64,000 nucleotides of DNA from Thalassospira lucentensis (GTDB lineage: Bacteria > Pseudomonadota > Alphaproteobacteria > Rhodospirillales > Thalassospiraceae), in NCBI RefSeq assembly GCF_011806425.1, contig NZ_JAATOV010000007.1, positions 204,715 to 268,714 of the forward strand, written 5' to 3'. Each line of letters opens with the position of its first letter. Position 1 is the first letter of the stretch. A model generated the notes under the pieces. That model did no database searches. It had not been told where the DNA came from and worked only from the letters and a program-made list of their open reading frames with translations. A program made the translations under genes and the position numbers. Of the stretch, positions 27,261-37,209 are shown one piece after another.

Positions 27261-27288
27261 AGTCGAAAATGACGGATCTCCCAGTAAA

Positions 27289-27317
27289 AAAAGCCTGCCG
27301 CACTGGCAGGCTTTTTT
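27289..27317. terminator. Bidirectional terminator after the ArsR gene
   Basis: A 12-bp stem (27289-27300 with 27306-27317), loop GCACT, with A- and T-tracts on both sides. It lies between the ArsR gene and the convergent EipB-like gene. Confidence 0.85.
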
Positions 27318-27373
27318 TGTGTCTTCATCGCACCAACAATCGCGTTTCAGTAAATCGTCGAGGGTGATACGCG

Positions 27374-28240
27374 CTATTTTGTATTCGCCGACGCCCCGCA
27401 ATCCGGGGCCGGAAGCTTGGTGACTTTATCCAACGTGCCCTGAACTTCGAAATCGCCATAATCAAATCGAAGCGCCTGGGTCACCCCGTTCTTCGCCAGA
27501 TCAACAGCCATCTCCGTGCTCGGGCCGTTTTCGGCATCGCCCAGCGGGTAATAAGCCAAATTCATCCGGTAAAACGGCGATTTGGTCAGGCCATCGGCGT
27601 CATCGGCTTTACGATCTTCATTTTTGACATTTGAAATCACTGCCGCCACCCGATTGGTCGGGCGATCACCGCTGCCATCAAACACCAGATCGTTGGCGAA
27701 CTTTTCGCCTTTCAGCGCACGCGCAAGCAACTGGATCGAATGCTGTGTCGGAAACATCGTCTCGGCGGGCAGTTCATCGACCACCTCAACGGGTTCCTCA
27801 TAAGTGACCTTAACACCGCCGTCACCTTCGCGCTTGGCATCGCCAACCACTTCGTCAACTTGCGTTCCGTTCAGGAAATCACGCATCCGGAAACGATACC
27901 GGGTCCCGTCAAAGTTTTCCCATTGGGTCATCGAAAACGCCGAATTGATCGGCGCCCCTTCCGCCCCCTGAAGGATCATGATCTGCTGCATCTCGGTGAT
28001 CCAGCCATCACAGACCTTTTCAAACCGATAGCCCAGCGCCCCAGTCGCATCCACGACCGAGCTGCCCTGATCGGAACGGGTCATTTTGAATTTATATTCA
28101 GCCGTATGCGACACAAGCCCCGCTTGCACCGATGCCATGTTCCCGGCCTGCGCAGCGCAGCCAGAAACACCCAAACACAAAACCAGCGCCCCTGCTAAGG
28201 AACGCCGATTGTGATCTATCTTTTTAACAATCCCAGACAA
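27374..28240 (-). CDS. DUF1849 (EipB-like) cell-envelope lipoprotein
   Basis: A 288-residue protein of the DUF1849 family, whose Brucella member EipB is a periplasmic beta-barrel protein needed for envelope integrity. The pattern fits: HTAEYKFKM at the first strands, CDGWITEMQ, ETMFPTQHSIQLLARA and LVFDGSGD. The Cys in CDGW and the Cys in PAPDCG near the end match the conserved disulfide of EipB. The N-terminus has a lipobox-like VSGC (Cys28), so the protein may be lipid-anchored, unlike soluble EipB. It starts two bases after the stop of the SPOR gene, so they are cotranscribed. Confidence 0.82.
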   Translation of the reverse strand: MSGIVKKIDHNRRSLAGALVLCLGVSGCAAQAGNMASVQAGLVSHTAEYKFKMTRSDQGSSVVDATGALGYRFEKVCDGWITEMQQIMILQGAEGAPINSAFSMTQWENFDGTRYRFRMRDFLNGTQVDEVVGDAKREGDGGVKVTYEEPVEVVDELPAETMFPTQHSIQLLARALKGEKFANDLVFDGSGDRPTNRVAAVISNVKNEDRKADDADGLTKSPFYRMNLAYYPLGDAENGPSTEMAVDLAKNGVTQALRFDYGDFEVQGTLDKVTKLPAPDCGASANTK

Positions 28241-28242
28241 AC

Positions 28243-29220
28243 TTATTCTCCAATAGGAGCAATTCCAACAATCCAGGGATTTTGTATTCCCTTTTTGGCA
28301 GCAAGAAGGCGCAGGTCACGGGCATGATCCGATGACAGTGGTCCAACCGCAACGCGCAAGTATTCACGTCCCTTGACCTTAGCACTGATCAAGCGCGGTT
28401 GATATTCCTCATAAAGCGCCAACGCATTCTGTGCACGCGCCTGCTCGCTAAAGCTGGCCAGGATCACATAATTACCCGGAAGCGGCGCGCCAAGGTCATC
28501 GCCAGTCATCGCCTGATCGGCCTTCTGATCGGTGGTCACACGATCAACATTGTCGCTCATGACCGTGCCATCGACCAGTGCTGCGGTCTTGGTTTGGTCC
28601 GCCAGATCTTTATCTGCCACATCCGCAGATGCTTTTGTTTCTGCTTCTGCGTCTTCGGGAACGTAGCCAGCGATCGCCGCATTGGCGACGGCCTCTGCAT
28701 TGATCGGATCATTGCCGACAACACTTGGCGCAACATCACGCGCCGGAAGGTCATCTGAAACCGATGCCACTTCCACTGCCGCAACAGTCTCATCTGCTTT
28801 ATCCGCGGAATTGGCCTCGGCCCCAACCGCACGCGGCGGCAAGTCGGTTGTGATGATGGTCTTGGATGGCAAAACCGCCGGTGACGGGCGTGACCAATCT
28901 TCGGCCGGCGCATTCACCGCGTAAATCTCAGGATGGGCCATGCGAAGTTCTTGCTTAACTTCCGGCTCCCCCATCACGGCCAAGGCAGATGCCCGTTCGG
29001 CAAGAACGGTATCTTCGTCCTTACAGACATTTTCCTTAAACAACGGACGATGCAGCGCGCAATCCCCATCTGCCGCCGCGGAAACAGCATGATCCGTGGT
29101 GCTTTTGCCCGTGGTCACATAACTGATTAAATCCCCGGCCAGTTTGGCAACGCTCAGTTCCACCGGCCCACCGCAGGCGGCAAGTGCCAACGGTGCGGCA
29201 ACAACAAATATCTTCTTCAC
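28243..29220 (-). CDS. SPOR-domain lipoprotein
   Basis: A 325-residue envelope protein. MKKIFVVAAPLALAAC is a lipoprotein signal (lipid Cys16). A long acidic/Ala-rich region spans residues ~100-240, and the last ~75 residues are a SPOR domain (GNYVILASFSEQARAQNALA, YLRVAVGPLSSDHARDLRLL). SPOR domains bind denuded septal peptidoglycan. The start is GTG at 29220 with GGGGGA upstream; the open frame extends further but without signal-peptide sense. It is in one operon with the EipB-like gene, suggesting a joint role in envelope or division-site integrity. Confidence 0.82.
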   Translation of the reverse strand: MKKIFVVAAPLALAACGGPVELSVAKLAGDLISYVTTGKSTTDHAVSAAADGDCALHRPLFKENVCKDEDTVLAERASALAVMGEPEVKQELRMAHPEIYAVNAPAEDWSRPSPAVLPSKTIITTDLPPRAVGAEANSADKADETVAAVEVASVSDDLPARDVAPSVVGNDPINAEAVANAAIAGYVPEDAEAETKASADVADKDLADQTKTAALVDGTVMSDNVDRVTTDQKADQAMTGDDLGAPLPGNYVILASFSEQARAQNALALYEEYQPRLISAKVKGREYLRVAVGPLSSDHARDLRLLAAKKGIQNPWIVGIAPIGE

Positions 29221-29449
29221 AGGCCATCCCCCGACGGATCGAAATTTTCTAGTCAACCCGCACTGTGACCTACTGGCAGTTAATATTAGGTAAGCACCGC
29301 ATTGCCTTTTACCTGTGATCAAGGCCCGCAAAATGGCACCAAACCTATTTACGCCCCATATTTACTACCCTTAAGAGTTGTATAAATTCACAGAACAATG
29401 CCTGAAACTCATATTTCCGATACCGCTTGTCAAAAAATCGAGGTGCGAA

Positions 29450-30508
29450 ATGTGTACAGATTTTCAGGTGAATGTTCCAAAGCAGGGTTACATCAACGGT
29501 CGATCCATGGAATTCGGGATGGAACTAGAATCCAAGTTCTTTTTCCGTAAAGCGGGCCATATCTATGACCAAAAAATATGGGGCGAGAATTTCGGCCTTT
29601 CGTGGCAAGGAAAATACGGATTTGTTGGAATGAATGCCTTCAATTTGCCTTTGGTTGTTGATGGCATGAACACGCAAGGCCTCTCAACTGGAAACCTATG
29701 GCTTCCTGGCACGCAATACCAAACAATTACCGACCCGCAGAAAGGGCTGAACATTGATAACTTTTCGGCTTGGGTGCTGAGCAACTTTGCCTCATGCGAG
29801 GAAGTAAAGTCTGCATTGGAAGCCAATCAGGTGCAGGTTGGCGCACCGAAATTCCTGCAAAACCTTTTGCCGCTTCACTACCCGATACATGACGACCAAG
29901 GAAACAGCATCGTCATTGAATTCATTCAAGGCGAAATTAAAATCTACGACAATCCAGTTGGCGTCCTGACAAATCAACCACCATTCCCGGATCAACTTTC
30001 AAACCTTCGTAATTACGTTGATCTCACGCCATGGAACAATGAAACCGCCACGTTCAACGGCTTTGAAGTTGCGCAAACGGGCAATGGCAGCGGCTTACTA
30101 CATCTCCCAGGCGACCCAACGCCCCCAAGCCGTTTCGTAAGAGCAACCACACTCTCAAGCTTCTCAGAGCCAGTCGACACACTTGACCAAGGCGTCAATC
30201 TTGCCCTTCATATACTTAACGCTGTTGACATCCCTCGTGGATTAATTCGCAACAAAGGCAAGAACGGCACAGAAATGGATTACACACAATGGGCGGTCAT
30301 CAAAGATATGACCCGTCGCGTGTATTATGCCCGCTTATACGCATCGCTGAACGTTCAATCGATTGACATTTCTGCCCTCGAAAGCAGCAACGAACTTGAC
30401 GCCCTTGATGGAAAACAGGTTGCGTTCCCACTTTCACCAATTCCCGAAATCAATTCAGAACTGTCCGAGTTGGCGACAAACCCACTAAACCTTGCCGACG
30501 TCGCCTAA
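29450..30508 (+). CDS. Choloylglycine hydrolase / penicillin V acylase-like Ntn hydrolase
   Basis: A 352-residue linear amide C-N hydrolase. The start Met is followed by the nucleophile Cys2 (MCTDFQV), exposed after Met removal. Arg18 and Glu21 lie in INGRSMEFG, VVDGMNTQGLS supplies the conserved Asn, and VLTNQPPFPDQL and PPSRFVRA supply the late Asn and Arg. I chose the ATG at 29450 (GAGGTG upstream) because Cys must be residue 2. Relatives cleave bile salts, penicillin V or acyl-homoserine lactones. No signal peptide is visible, so it is probably cytosolic, unlike many Gram-negative members. No resistance or quorum genes are near. Substrate unknown. Confidence 0.87.
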   Translation: MCTDFQVNVPKQGYINGRSMEFGMELESKFFFRKAGHIYDQKIWGENFGLSWQGKYGFVGMNAFNLPLVVDGMNTQGLSTGNLWLPGTQYQTITDPQKGLNIDNFSAWVLSNFASCEEVKSALEANQVQVGAPKFLQNLLPLHYPIHDDQGNSIVIEFIQGEIKIYDNPVGVLTNQPPFPDQLSNLRNYVDLTPWNNETATFNGFEVAQTGNGSGLLHLPGDPTPPSRFVRATTLSSFSEPVDTLDQGVNLALHILNAVDIPRGLIRNKGKNGTEMDYTQWAVIKDMTRRVYYARLYASLNVQSIDISALESSNELDALDGKQVAFPLSPIPEINSELSELATNPLNLADVA

Positions 30509-30550
30509 CGCCATCGAATACATGTTGTGAAATCAACTCGACACAAAACA

Positions 30551-30578
30551 AAACGGCCCGGAAAAATCCGGGCCGTTT
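30551..30578. terminator. Bidirectional terminator between Ntn hydrolase and aspS
   Basis: A perfect 12-bp stem (30551-30562 with 30567-30578) and AAAA loop, flanked by an A-run upstream and TTT in the stem end. Confidence 0.75.
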
Positions 30579-30606
30579 CACTTATTCTAATTGGGTCGCC
30601 CCAAAA

Positions 30607-32394
30607 TCAGTCTTTTTTGACTTTGGCTGGCATCTGCACACGCAGATGAAGCTCTTTAAGCTGCTTGTCATCGACATCCGACGGCGCGTTCATCATCAAG
30701 TCCTGCGCCTGCTGGTTCAGCGGGAAGGCAATGACTTCACGAATGTTCGGCTCATCGGCAAGAAGCATGACAATACGGTCAACACCCGGGGCAGAACCAC
30801 CGTGCGGCGGGGCGCCGAATTTAAATGCGTTCAGCATGCCACCAAACTGCTCTTCGACCACTTCCTTGCCGTAACCGGCAATTTCAAACGCACGGTACAT
30901 GATGTCCGGACGGTGGTTACGAATGGCACCCGATGACAGTTCGATACCGTTACACACGATGTCATACTGCCACGCTTTGATGTCGAGCGGGTTCATGTTT
31001 TCAAGCGCGTCAAGACCACCTTGCGGCATCGAGAACGGGTTGTGGCTAAATTCAATTTTGCCATCGTCATCTTCCTCGAACATCGGGAAATCAACGATCC
31101 AACAGAATTTGAACATGCCTTCTTCGCGCAGTTCCAGTTCGTCACAAACTTTGTCACGGACTTTACCGGCAAATTTGGCAGCCGCCAGCGGCTTGTCACA
31201 GGCAAAGAAGACCGCATCGCCATCGGCAACACCGGTGATTTCTTTGATCTGTGCGATGCGATCGGCATCAAGGTTTTTGGCAATCGGGCCTTTGGCTTCG
31301 CCGCCTTCGGCAAACACGATATAGCCAAGACCAGCCGCACCTTCATCACGCGCCCAGTTATTGAGCTTATCAAAGAAGCTACGCGGGCGACCGGCGGCAC
31401 CGGTTGCCGGAATGGCGCGAACAACCGAACCTTTTTCGATGTTCGATGCAAAGATGCCAAAGCTCGATCCACGGAACGGCTCGGTGACGTCGCTGATGAT
31501 CAGCGGGTTACGCAGGTCCGGTTTGTCCGACCCGTATTTCGCCATCGATTCATCAAACGGAATACGTGGGAACGGGTATGGGGTCACATCGCGACCACCG
31601 CCGAACTCAACAAAGATGTCATGCAAAACAGGTTCGATCGCGGCAAACACGTCTTCCTGGGTCGCAAAGGCCATCTCGAAATCAAGCTGATAAAACTCGC
31701 CCGGCGAACGGTCGGCACGGGCGTCTTCATCGCGGAAGCACGGTGCGATCTGGAAGTATTTATCGAAACCCGACACCATCAGAAGCTGTTTGAACTGCTG
31801 GGGTGCCTGCGGCAGGGCATAAAACTTGCCCGGATGCATACGCGACGGAACCAGGAAGTCACGCGCACCTTCTGGCGAACTTGCCGTCAGGATCGGGGTC
31901 TGAATTTCCAAGAAGCCCTGTGCCGTCATTTTCTGGCGCATGGCCGAAATGACCTGCGAACGCAGAACGATGTTTGAATGCACACTTTCGCGACGCAGAT
32001 CAAGGTAACGGTGACGCAGGCGAACTTCTTCGCCGTATTCAACATCGCCAAAGACCGGCATCGGCAGAACTTCGGCCGACGACTGAACTTCGATGTTCGA
32101 TGCGTATACTTCGATCTCGCCGGTCGGCAAGTTCGGGTTGATGGTCTCAGCGGTACGTTTAACGACCTTACCATCGACCGTAATCACACTTTCAGCACGC
32201 GCCTTGTCGAGGGTCTCGAACAGCGGGCTGGAAATGTCGATAACGACCTGGGTGATGCCGTAATGGTCGCGCAGGTCAACGAACAAAAGGTTGCCGTGGT
32301 CGCGTTTACGGTGGATCCAGCCAGAAAGGCGAACTTCCGCATCGGCGTCAGTCGCGCGCAGCGCATTACAATTGTGTGAGCGAAAAGGATGCAT
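30607..32394 (-). CDS. aspS: Aspartyl-tRNA synthetase
   Basis: A 595-residue class II synthetase. The N-terminal anticodon-binding OB fold has [20 protein letters not shown], class II motif 2 lies in [20 protein letters not shown], a bacterial GAD insertion follows, and motif 3 is [21 protein letters not shown] start at the ATG 32394 (MHPFRSH, as in alphaproteobacterial homologues); an ATG six bases upstream is equally possible. Whether it also charges tRNA-Asn cannot be decided without knowing whether asnS exists. Confidence 0.96.
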   Translation of the reverse strand: MHPFRSHNCNALRATDADAEVRLSGWIHRKRDHGNLLFVDLRDHYGITQVVIDISSPLFETLDKARAESVITVDGKVVKRTAETINPNLPTGEIEVYASNIEVQSSAEVLPMPVFGDVEYGEEVRLRHRYLDLRRESVHSNIVLRSQVISAMRQKMTAQGFLEIQTPILTASSPEGARDFLVPSRMHPGKFYALPQAPQQFKQLLMVSGFDKYFQIAPCFRDEDARADRSPGEFYQLDFEMAFATQEDVFAAIEPVLHDIFVEFGGGRDVTPYPFPRIPFDESMAKYGSDKPDLRNPLIISDVTEPFRGSSFGIFASNIEKGSVVRAIPATGAAGRPRSFFDKLNNWARDEGAAGLGYIVFAEGGEAKGPIAKNLDADRIAQIKEITGVADGDAVFFACDKPLAAAKFAGKVRDKVCDELELREEGMFKFCWIVDFPMFEEDDDGKIEFSHNPFSMPQGGLDALENMNPLDIKAWQYDIVCNGIELSSGAIRNHRPDIMYRAFEIAGYGKEVVEEQFGGMLNAFKFGAPPHGGSAPGVDRIVMLLADEPNIREVIAFPLNQQAQDLMMNAPSDVDDKQLKELHLRVQMPAKVKKD

Positions 32395-32619
32395 TGTCAT
32401 TCCAGGTTGCTTTATATTTTGGGCCGCAAATTTGGCCGCAAAGGTGCATGCCAGACCCGCGCTGTCAAACAAAAAACGCACCACAACATACGCGCCACAG
32501 TTAATTTGGGACGTTTGTTACAGTGTATTCATTGCCGATCTTGCCCGGCGTCAAAATTTCAGCGGTATAAAACGCTTCTGGGGCCACCGCGTCAAGTGCG
32601 CTGTCACAAGGTTTGTAAA

Positions 32620-33156
32620 TCAATCCTTGCCGATCTTCACCGCTTGCAGGTCCTTGACCTTGGTAAAGCCCATCAACCGCCCGGTGCCAACCGCAACGTC
32701 ACGCCATTTTTCCGTATCAAATTCAAAATGCGCCAAGCCACAGGTGGGATATTTTTGCGCCATCACCGCACGGGCCTCTTCATCGCCATCGCGAAATAAC
32801 GCCTGGGCAAAATTCTCAAGCCCGGAATTATGGCCAATGATCATCACCCGGCTGGCTTCGTCATGGGTGTGATGCAAACATTCCAGAAACCCGCGCTCGT
32901 TGGCCATATACAGGTCTTCGCTGTAAATGACGTCCGCATCATTGGCAAAATCGCGCCCCAAAAGGCTCAGCGTCTGCACCGCCCGTGTCGCGGTCGAACA
33001 CCATATAAGGTCGGGCACCAATTCATGATCGCGCAAAAAGCGGCCCATAAACGGGGCAGCCTTTTCGCCGCGGCGGTTCAATTCGCGGTCATGATCCACC
33101 CGGCTTGGTTCGGACCAACTTGATTTGGCATGCCTTAGAAGCAAAAGAGTCTTCAT
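32620..33156 (-). CDS. sixA: SixA-type phosphohistidine phosphatase
   Basis: A 178-residue histidine-phosphatase superfamily protein. LLLLRHAKSSW is the RHG-type catalytic motif in its SixA form, the second Arg is in STATRAVQT, and MIIGHNSGL holds the second catalytic His. SixA removes phosphate from phosphohistidine on proteins. I chose the ATG at 33156 directly before the first strand. It is divergent from ppk1 and upstream of aspS on the same strand. Confidence 0.87.
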   Translation of the reverse strand: MKTLLLLRHAKSSWSEPSRVDHDRELNRRGEKAAPFMGRFLRDHELVPDLIWCSTATRAVQTLSLLGRDFANDADVIYSEDLYMANERGFLECLHHTHDEASRVMIIGHNSGLENFAQALFRDGDEEARAVMAQKYPTCGLAHFEFDTEKWRDVAVGTGRLMGFTKVKDLQAVKIGKD

Positions 33157-33356
33157 GTCTTCGGTTCTTTTGGGTGGGCCTGAACGGTTGATCGAGGCTC
33201 CTGCATGCCATATCACAGCCCAAGACGCCATCAGAAAAACTGACACATAAATTTAAGAAAATTGCATGCCCGTAAGCAGTTATCCTATACTCCATTCATA
33301 ACCGGGATATGTCGCGTAAATTCAAAGACATTCCCTCAATCCGCAGGAGGCATAGC

Positions 33357-35504
33357 GTGTCACACGCCGCTGCAGTTCAATCAAGCGCGATCACTATTGA
33401 GTCGGAAAGCCGGTTCATCAACCGCGAACTTTCGTGGCTGGCTTTTAACAATCGTGTTCTCGAAGAAGCCCAAAATACCGGGCACCCGCTGCTTGAAAGG
33501 CTGCGTTTCCTGTCGATCTCGGCCAGTAATCTTGATGAATTTTACATGGTGCGTGTCGCCGGTCTGGTCGGGCAATTGCGCGCGGGCATGACCAAGGTCA
33601 GCCAAGATGGCATGAGCCCGTCTGAGCAATTGCGCGCCATCACCTTTGACGCCAACCAACTGATGCAGGATCAACAACGCATCTGGCGCCAACTCAGCAG
33701 TGACATGCAAAAACAGGGCATTTCGGTGATTGATCAATCCGATTTGACCCAGACCGATCGCAAATGGCTGGATGGCTATTTCACCCGCGAAATCTTCCCG
33801 ACCCTTACCCCGCTTGCGATTGATCCGTCCCATCCGTTCCCGTTCATTCCCAATCTTGGCTTTGCCATTGTGATGCAGCTGTTTGATCCGGCTGACGGGC
33901 ATAACATGCGCGGCCTGATCCCGGTGCCGCAGAAAATCGGTCGTTTCTTGCGCCTGCCGGGCCGCACCGAACGCTATCTTCCGGTCGAACAGGCCATCTT
34001 GCTGTATCTCAGCAAACTGTTCCCAGGCTTTGATATGATCGAACACGGCTTCTTCCGCGTCATCCGGGATTCGGATGTCGAGATCGAAGAAGAAGCCGAA
34101 GATTTGGTCCGCGTGTTCAAAACCGCCCTGAAACGTCGACGCCGCGGCAGCATCATCCGCCTCAAAGTCAACGCCCACATGCCCGAAGACCTGCTTGATT
34201 TCGTGATCGACGAATTGGACGTCGCGCTCGAAGAAGTCGTTAAGGTCGATGGTCTGTTGGGCGTGGTGGACGTCAAACAACTGATTGATCCTGATCTGCA
34301 TCACGATCTGCTGTTCTCGCCCTATGCCGCACGCTATCCCGAACGGGTGCGTGACTTTGGCGGCGACTGCTTTGCCGCGATCAGCAAAAAAGATCTGGTG
34401 GTTCACCACCCATTCGAAGATTTCGACGTTGTCGTGCAATTCCTGCTTCAGGCCGCACGCGATCCCGATGTCGTCACCATCAAACAGACCCTGTATCGCA
34501 CATCGGAAAACAGCCCGATCGTCAAAGCCCTGATTGCCGCCGCAGAGGCCGGAAAATCCGTCACCGCCATGGTCGAGCTCAAAGCCCGCTTTGACGAAGA
34601 AGCCAACATGCGCTGGGCGGCTGATCTTGAACGTGCCGGCTGTCAGGTGGTCTATGGCTTCCTTGATTGGAAAACCCACGCCAAGGTCTCGCTTGTGGTG
34701 CGTCGTGAAAACCACGGGCTTCGCACCTTCGTGCATTTTGGCACCGGGAACTATCACCCGATCACGGCAAAATTCTATACCGATATTTCGTTCTTCTCCT
34801 GCGATCCGGCCTTGGGGCGCGATGCGGCCAGCATCTTTAATTTCATGACCGGCTACGCCACCCCAAGATCGCTTGAAAAAATTGCCATCGCGCCGCACAC
34901 CTTGCGTCCGACCCTTCTGACCCACATTGATCAGGAAATCGAAAACTGCAAGGCGGGCAAGGCGTCCGGCATTTGGGCCAAAATGAACAGCCTTGTCGAT
35001 CCGGTGGTGATTGACGCGCTCTATCGCGCCAGCCAAGCCGGGGTTCAAATCGAACTTGTCGTGCGCGGCATTTGCTGCTTGCGCCCCAATGTGCCGGGGC
35101 TTTCGGAAAATATCCGGGTTAAATCGATTGTTGGTCGGTTCCTTGAACATTCGCGCATTGTTGTCTTTGCCAACGGGGCGAAACTGCCCTCGCGCAAGGC
35201 CAAGGCGTTTATTTCCTCGGCCGACTGGATGCCGCGTAATCTCAACCGTCGTGTTGAAACCCTGGTGCCGGTTGAAAACCCAACCTGTCAGCGCCAGATC
35301 GTTGAACAAATCATGATTGCAAACCTAAAAGATACAGCGCAGGCTTGGTATTTGCAGGCGGATGGTTCATACGAACGGTGTGACGGCGGCGACAACGCGT
35401 TTTCGTCCCACAAATATTTCATGACCAACCCGTCATTGTCAGGCCGCGGAAGTGCGCTCAATGAAGAGGACCCGAATGTCCCCGTCCTGCAACTTGATGA
35501 TTAA
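33357..35504 (+). CDS. ppk1: Polyphosphate kinase 1
   Basis: A 715-residue PPK1, which polymerises the gamma phosphate of ATP into polyphosphate. The N-domain begins with [38 protein letters not shown] contains the histidine that is phosphorylated in the family, and [16 protein letters not shown] the second active-site histidine. The start is probably GTG at 33357, six bases after a perfect AGGAGG (33345-33350); an upstream ATG at 33309 would place that ribosome site inside the gene. ppx follows on the same strand. Confidence 0.95.
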   Translation: MSHAAAVQSSAITIESESRFINRELSWLAFNNRVLEEAQNTGHPLLERLRFLSISASNLDEFYMVRVAGLVGQLRAGMTKVSQDGMSPSEQLRAITFDANQLMQDQQRIWRQLSSDMQKQGISVIDQSDLTQTDRKWLDGYFTREIFPTLTPLAIDPSHPFPFIPNLGFAIVMQLFDPADGHNMRGLIPVPQKIGRFLRLPGRTERYLPVEQAILLYLSKLFPGFDMIEHGFFRVIRDSDVEIEEEAEDLVRVFKTALKRRRRGSIIRLKVNAHMPEDLLDFVIDELDVALEEVVKVDGLLGVVDVKQLIDPDLHHDLLFSPYAARYPERVRDFGGDCFAAISKKDLVVHHPFEDFDVVVQFLLQAARDPDVVTIKQTLYRTSENSPIVKALIAAAEAGKSVTAMVELKARFDEEANMRWAADLERAGCQVVYGFLDWKTHAKVSLVVRRENHGLRTFVHFGTGNYHPITAKFYTDISFFSCDPALGRDAASIFNFMTGYATPRSLEKIAIAPHTLRPTLLTHIDQEIENCKAGKASGIWAKMNSLVDPVVIDALYRASQAGVQIELVVRGICCLRPNVPGLSENIRVKSIVGRFLEHSRIVVFANGAKLPSRKAKAFISSADWMPRNLNRRVETLVPVENPTCQRQIVEQIMIANLKDTAQAWYLQADGSYERCDGGDNAFSSHKYFMTNPSLSGRGSALNEEDPNVPVLQLDD

Positions 35505-35540
35505 GTCCAAAAAAGACGTCCAACAGGTGCCATCAAAAGT

Positions 35541-37019
35541 ATGCTGACTGACCAAAGAGCTTCCAACCGCATCGCGATCATTGATGTTGGCTCCAACTCG
35601 GTACGACTGGTCATTTTCGATGGCATGACCCGTGCCCCGGCCCCGATTTTCAACGAGAAAGTCATGTGCGGGCTGGGCCGCGATCCCGAAGACACCGGCA
35701 AGCTCAATCCCGAGGGGGTCGAACTTGCCGTCGTCGCCATGCAACGCTTTGCCACGTTGCTGCGCGCGATGAAGGTCACCCATGTTGATGTCCTCGCCAC
35801 TGCCGCGGTGCGTGCTGCCAGCAACGGTCAGGAATTTTGTGACAGGATCCTGCGCGAAACCGGCCTCACGGTCACGGTCATTGACGGCCTTGAAGAAGCC
35901 CGCCTTTCCGCCCTTGGCATTATTTCCGGTGATCCCCGTGCCACGGGCATCATGGGCGATATTGGCGGCGGCTCGCTTGAACTGGTGTTGCTTGATCAGG
36001 GCGAAATTAAAAAACGCATCAGCGTGCCCTTGGGCGCGATGCGCCTGCATGCGGTCTTTGGCTCGGACCGGGCGCGGTTAACCGCTGAAATCAACCGTCA
36101 CCTCGACAGCGTCGATTGGCTCAGCGACGCCAAAGGCCAGCAGCTTTTTGCCGTTGGCGGCGCGTGGCGCTCGATCGCCAAGCTTTACATCGCCCAGGAA
36201 GATTACCCGATTTCAGTCGTGCATAATTTGGCCATGCCCTGCGGCGAAACCCAGGAACTCACCCACATCATTTCGCAACAAAGCCGCATCTCGCTGGAAA
36301 AAGTCGGCGGTGTTTCCAAACGCCGTGTCGATAGCCTGCCCCATGCATCCCTTGTGATGAATATGTTGCTGGCGCGCATGAAGCCACGCGAAGTTGTCTT
36401 TTCGGGCCATGGCCTGCGCGAAGGCTGGATGTACGAAGCATTGCCTGAAAATCTGCGCCAACGCGACCCGCTGCTTGATGCCTGCTTAAGCTTCGCCGAA
36501 GACGGCGAACGTTTCCGCCAACACGGCGAAGAACTGTTTCGCTGGTGCGCGCCGATCTTTTCCGATCTGCCCGAAAATCTTGAACGCCTGCGCCTTGCCG
36601 CCTGCATCATTGGCGACATCGGCTGGAACGAACATCCCGATTACCGCGCCATCCAAAGCTACCACCGCATTTTGCGCCACCCCTATCTTGATCTAAACCA
36701 TCATGATCGGGTGTTTCTCGCCTATGCCATTGGCTCTCGCTATACCGGCAACTTTAAGGGCGACGCCTCAAGCGACCGTATTTTGGATGAAGACACCCGC
36801 ATGATTGGCCGCATGTTTGGTCACGTCATTCGTCTGGGCCACACGCTTTCGGGCGGTGCCGAGGGGATCTTGTCAAAAACCGCCCTTAAGATCGAAGACA
36901 ACAAAATGGTGCTGGAATTCGATAAAAGCATCGCCACCCTTTACGGCGAAGTTGTCGAACAGCGCATGAACAAACTGGCCAAATTGATGAACCGCGACAG
37001 CGAAATCCGCGTGCCCTGA
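35541..37019 (+). CDS. ppx: Exopolyphosphatase / Ppx-GppA family phosphatase
   Basis: A 492-residue Ppx/GppA protein. The actin-like fold shows IDVGSNSVRLVIFDG (phosphate-1 loop) and GDIGGGSLELVLLDQG (phosphate-2 loop). The C-terminal ~180 residues form the HD-like helical domain. It releases phosphate from polyphosphate ends or acts on pppGpp; the ppk1 neighbour favours polyphosphate. It lies 36 bases behind ppk1 and is probably cotranscribed. Confidence 0.92.
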   Translation: MLTDQRASNRIAIIDVGSNSVRLVIFDGMTRAPAPIFNEKVMCGLGRDPEDTGKLNPEGVELAVVAMQRFATLLRAMKVTHVDVLATAAVRAASNGQEFCDRILRETGLTVTVIDGLEEARLSALGIISGDPRATGIMGDIGGGSLELVLLDQGEIKKRISVPLGAMRLHAVFGSDRARLTAEINRHLDSVDWLSDAKGQQLFAVGGAWRSIAKLYIAQEDYPISVVHNLAMPCGETQELTHIISQQSRISLEKVGGVSKRRVDSLPHASLVMNMLLARMKPREVVFSGHGLREGWMYEALPENLRQRDPLLDACLSFAEDGERFRQHGEELFRWCAPIFSDLPENLERLRLAACIIGDIGWNEHPDYRAIQSYHRILRHPYLDLNHHDRVFLAYAIGSRYTGNFKGDASSDRILDEDTRMIGRMFGHVIRLGHTLSGGAEGILSKTALKIEDNKMVLEFDKSIATLYGEVVEQRMNKLAKLMNRDSEIRVP

Positions 37020-37209
37020 CATCTGGTCTGGCGCACCGGCTTGGTGGTTGGTGGTGGTTGATGCTTGGCAATCGCGGGCAAAACAGATAAGTTAATCCCG
37101 CTTTCCAAGCACCCCGTCCGCGGAAAGGGCTGCGCCCGGTTCGATACTCTGAAACACACGGTTTCCTTGCCTGTCTGGCGGACACAGGCGGTTTAGACAG
37201 GGGAATCGT

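Noticed and set aside
31021..31977. 318-codon plus-strand frame
   Set aside because: Antisense to aspS, which has all class II motifs.
33381..35309. 642-codon open frame on the minus strand
   Set aside because: Exactly opposite ppk1, whose motifs are intact. The translation has no recognisable domain; GC-rich codon use keeps the antisense frame open.
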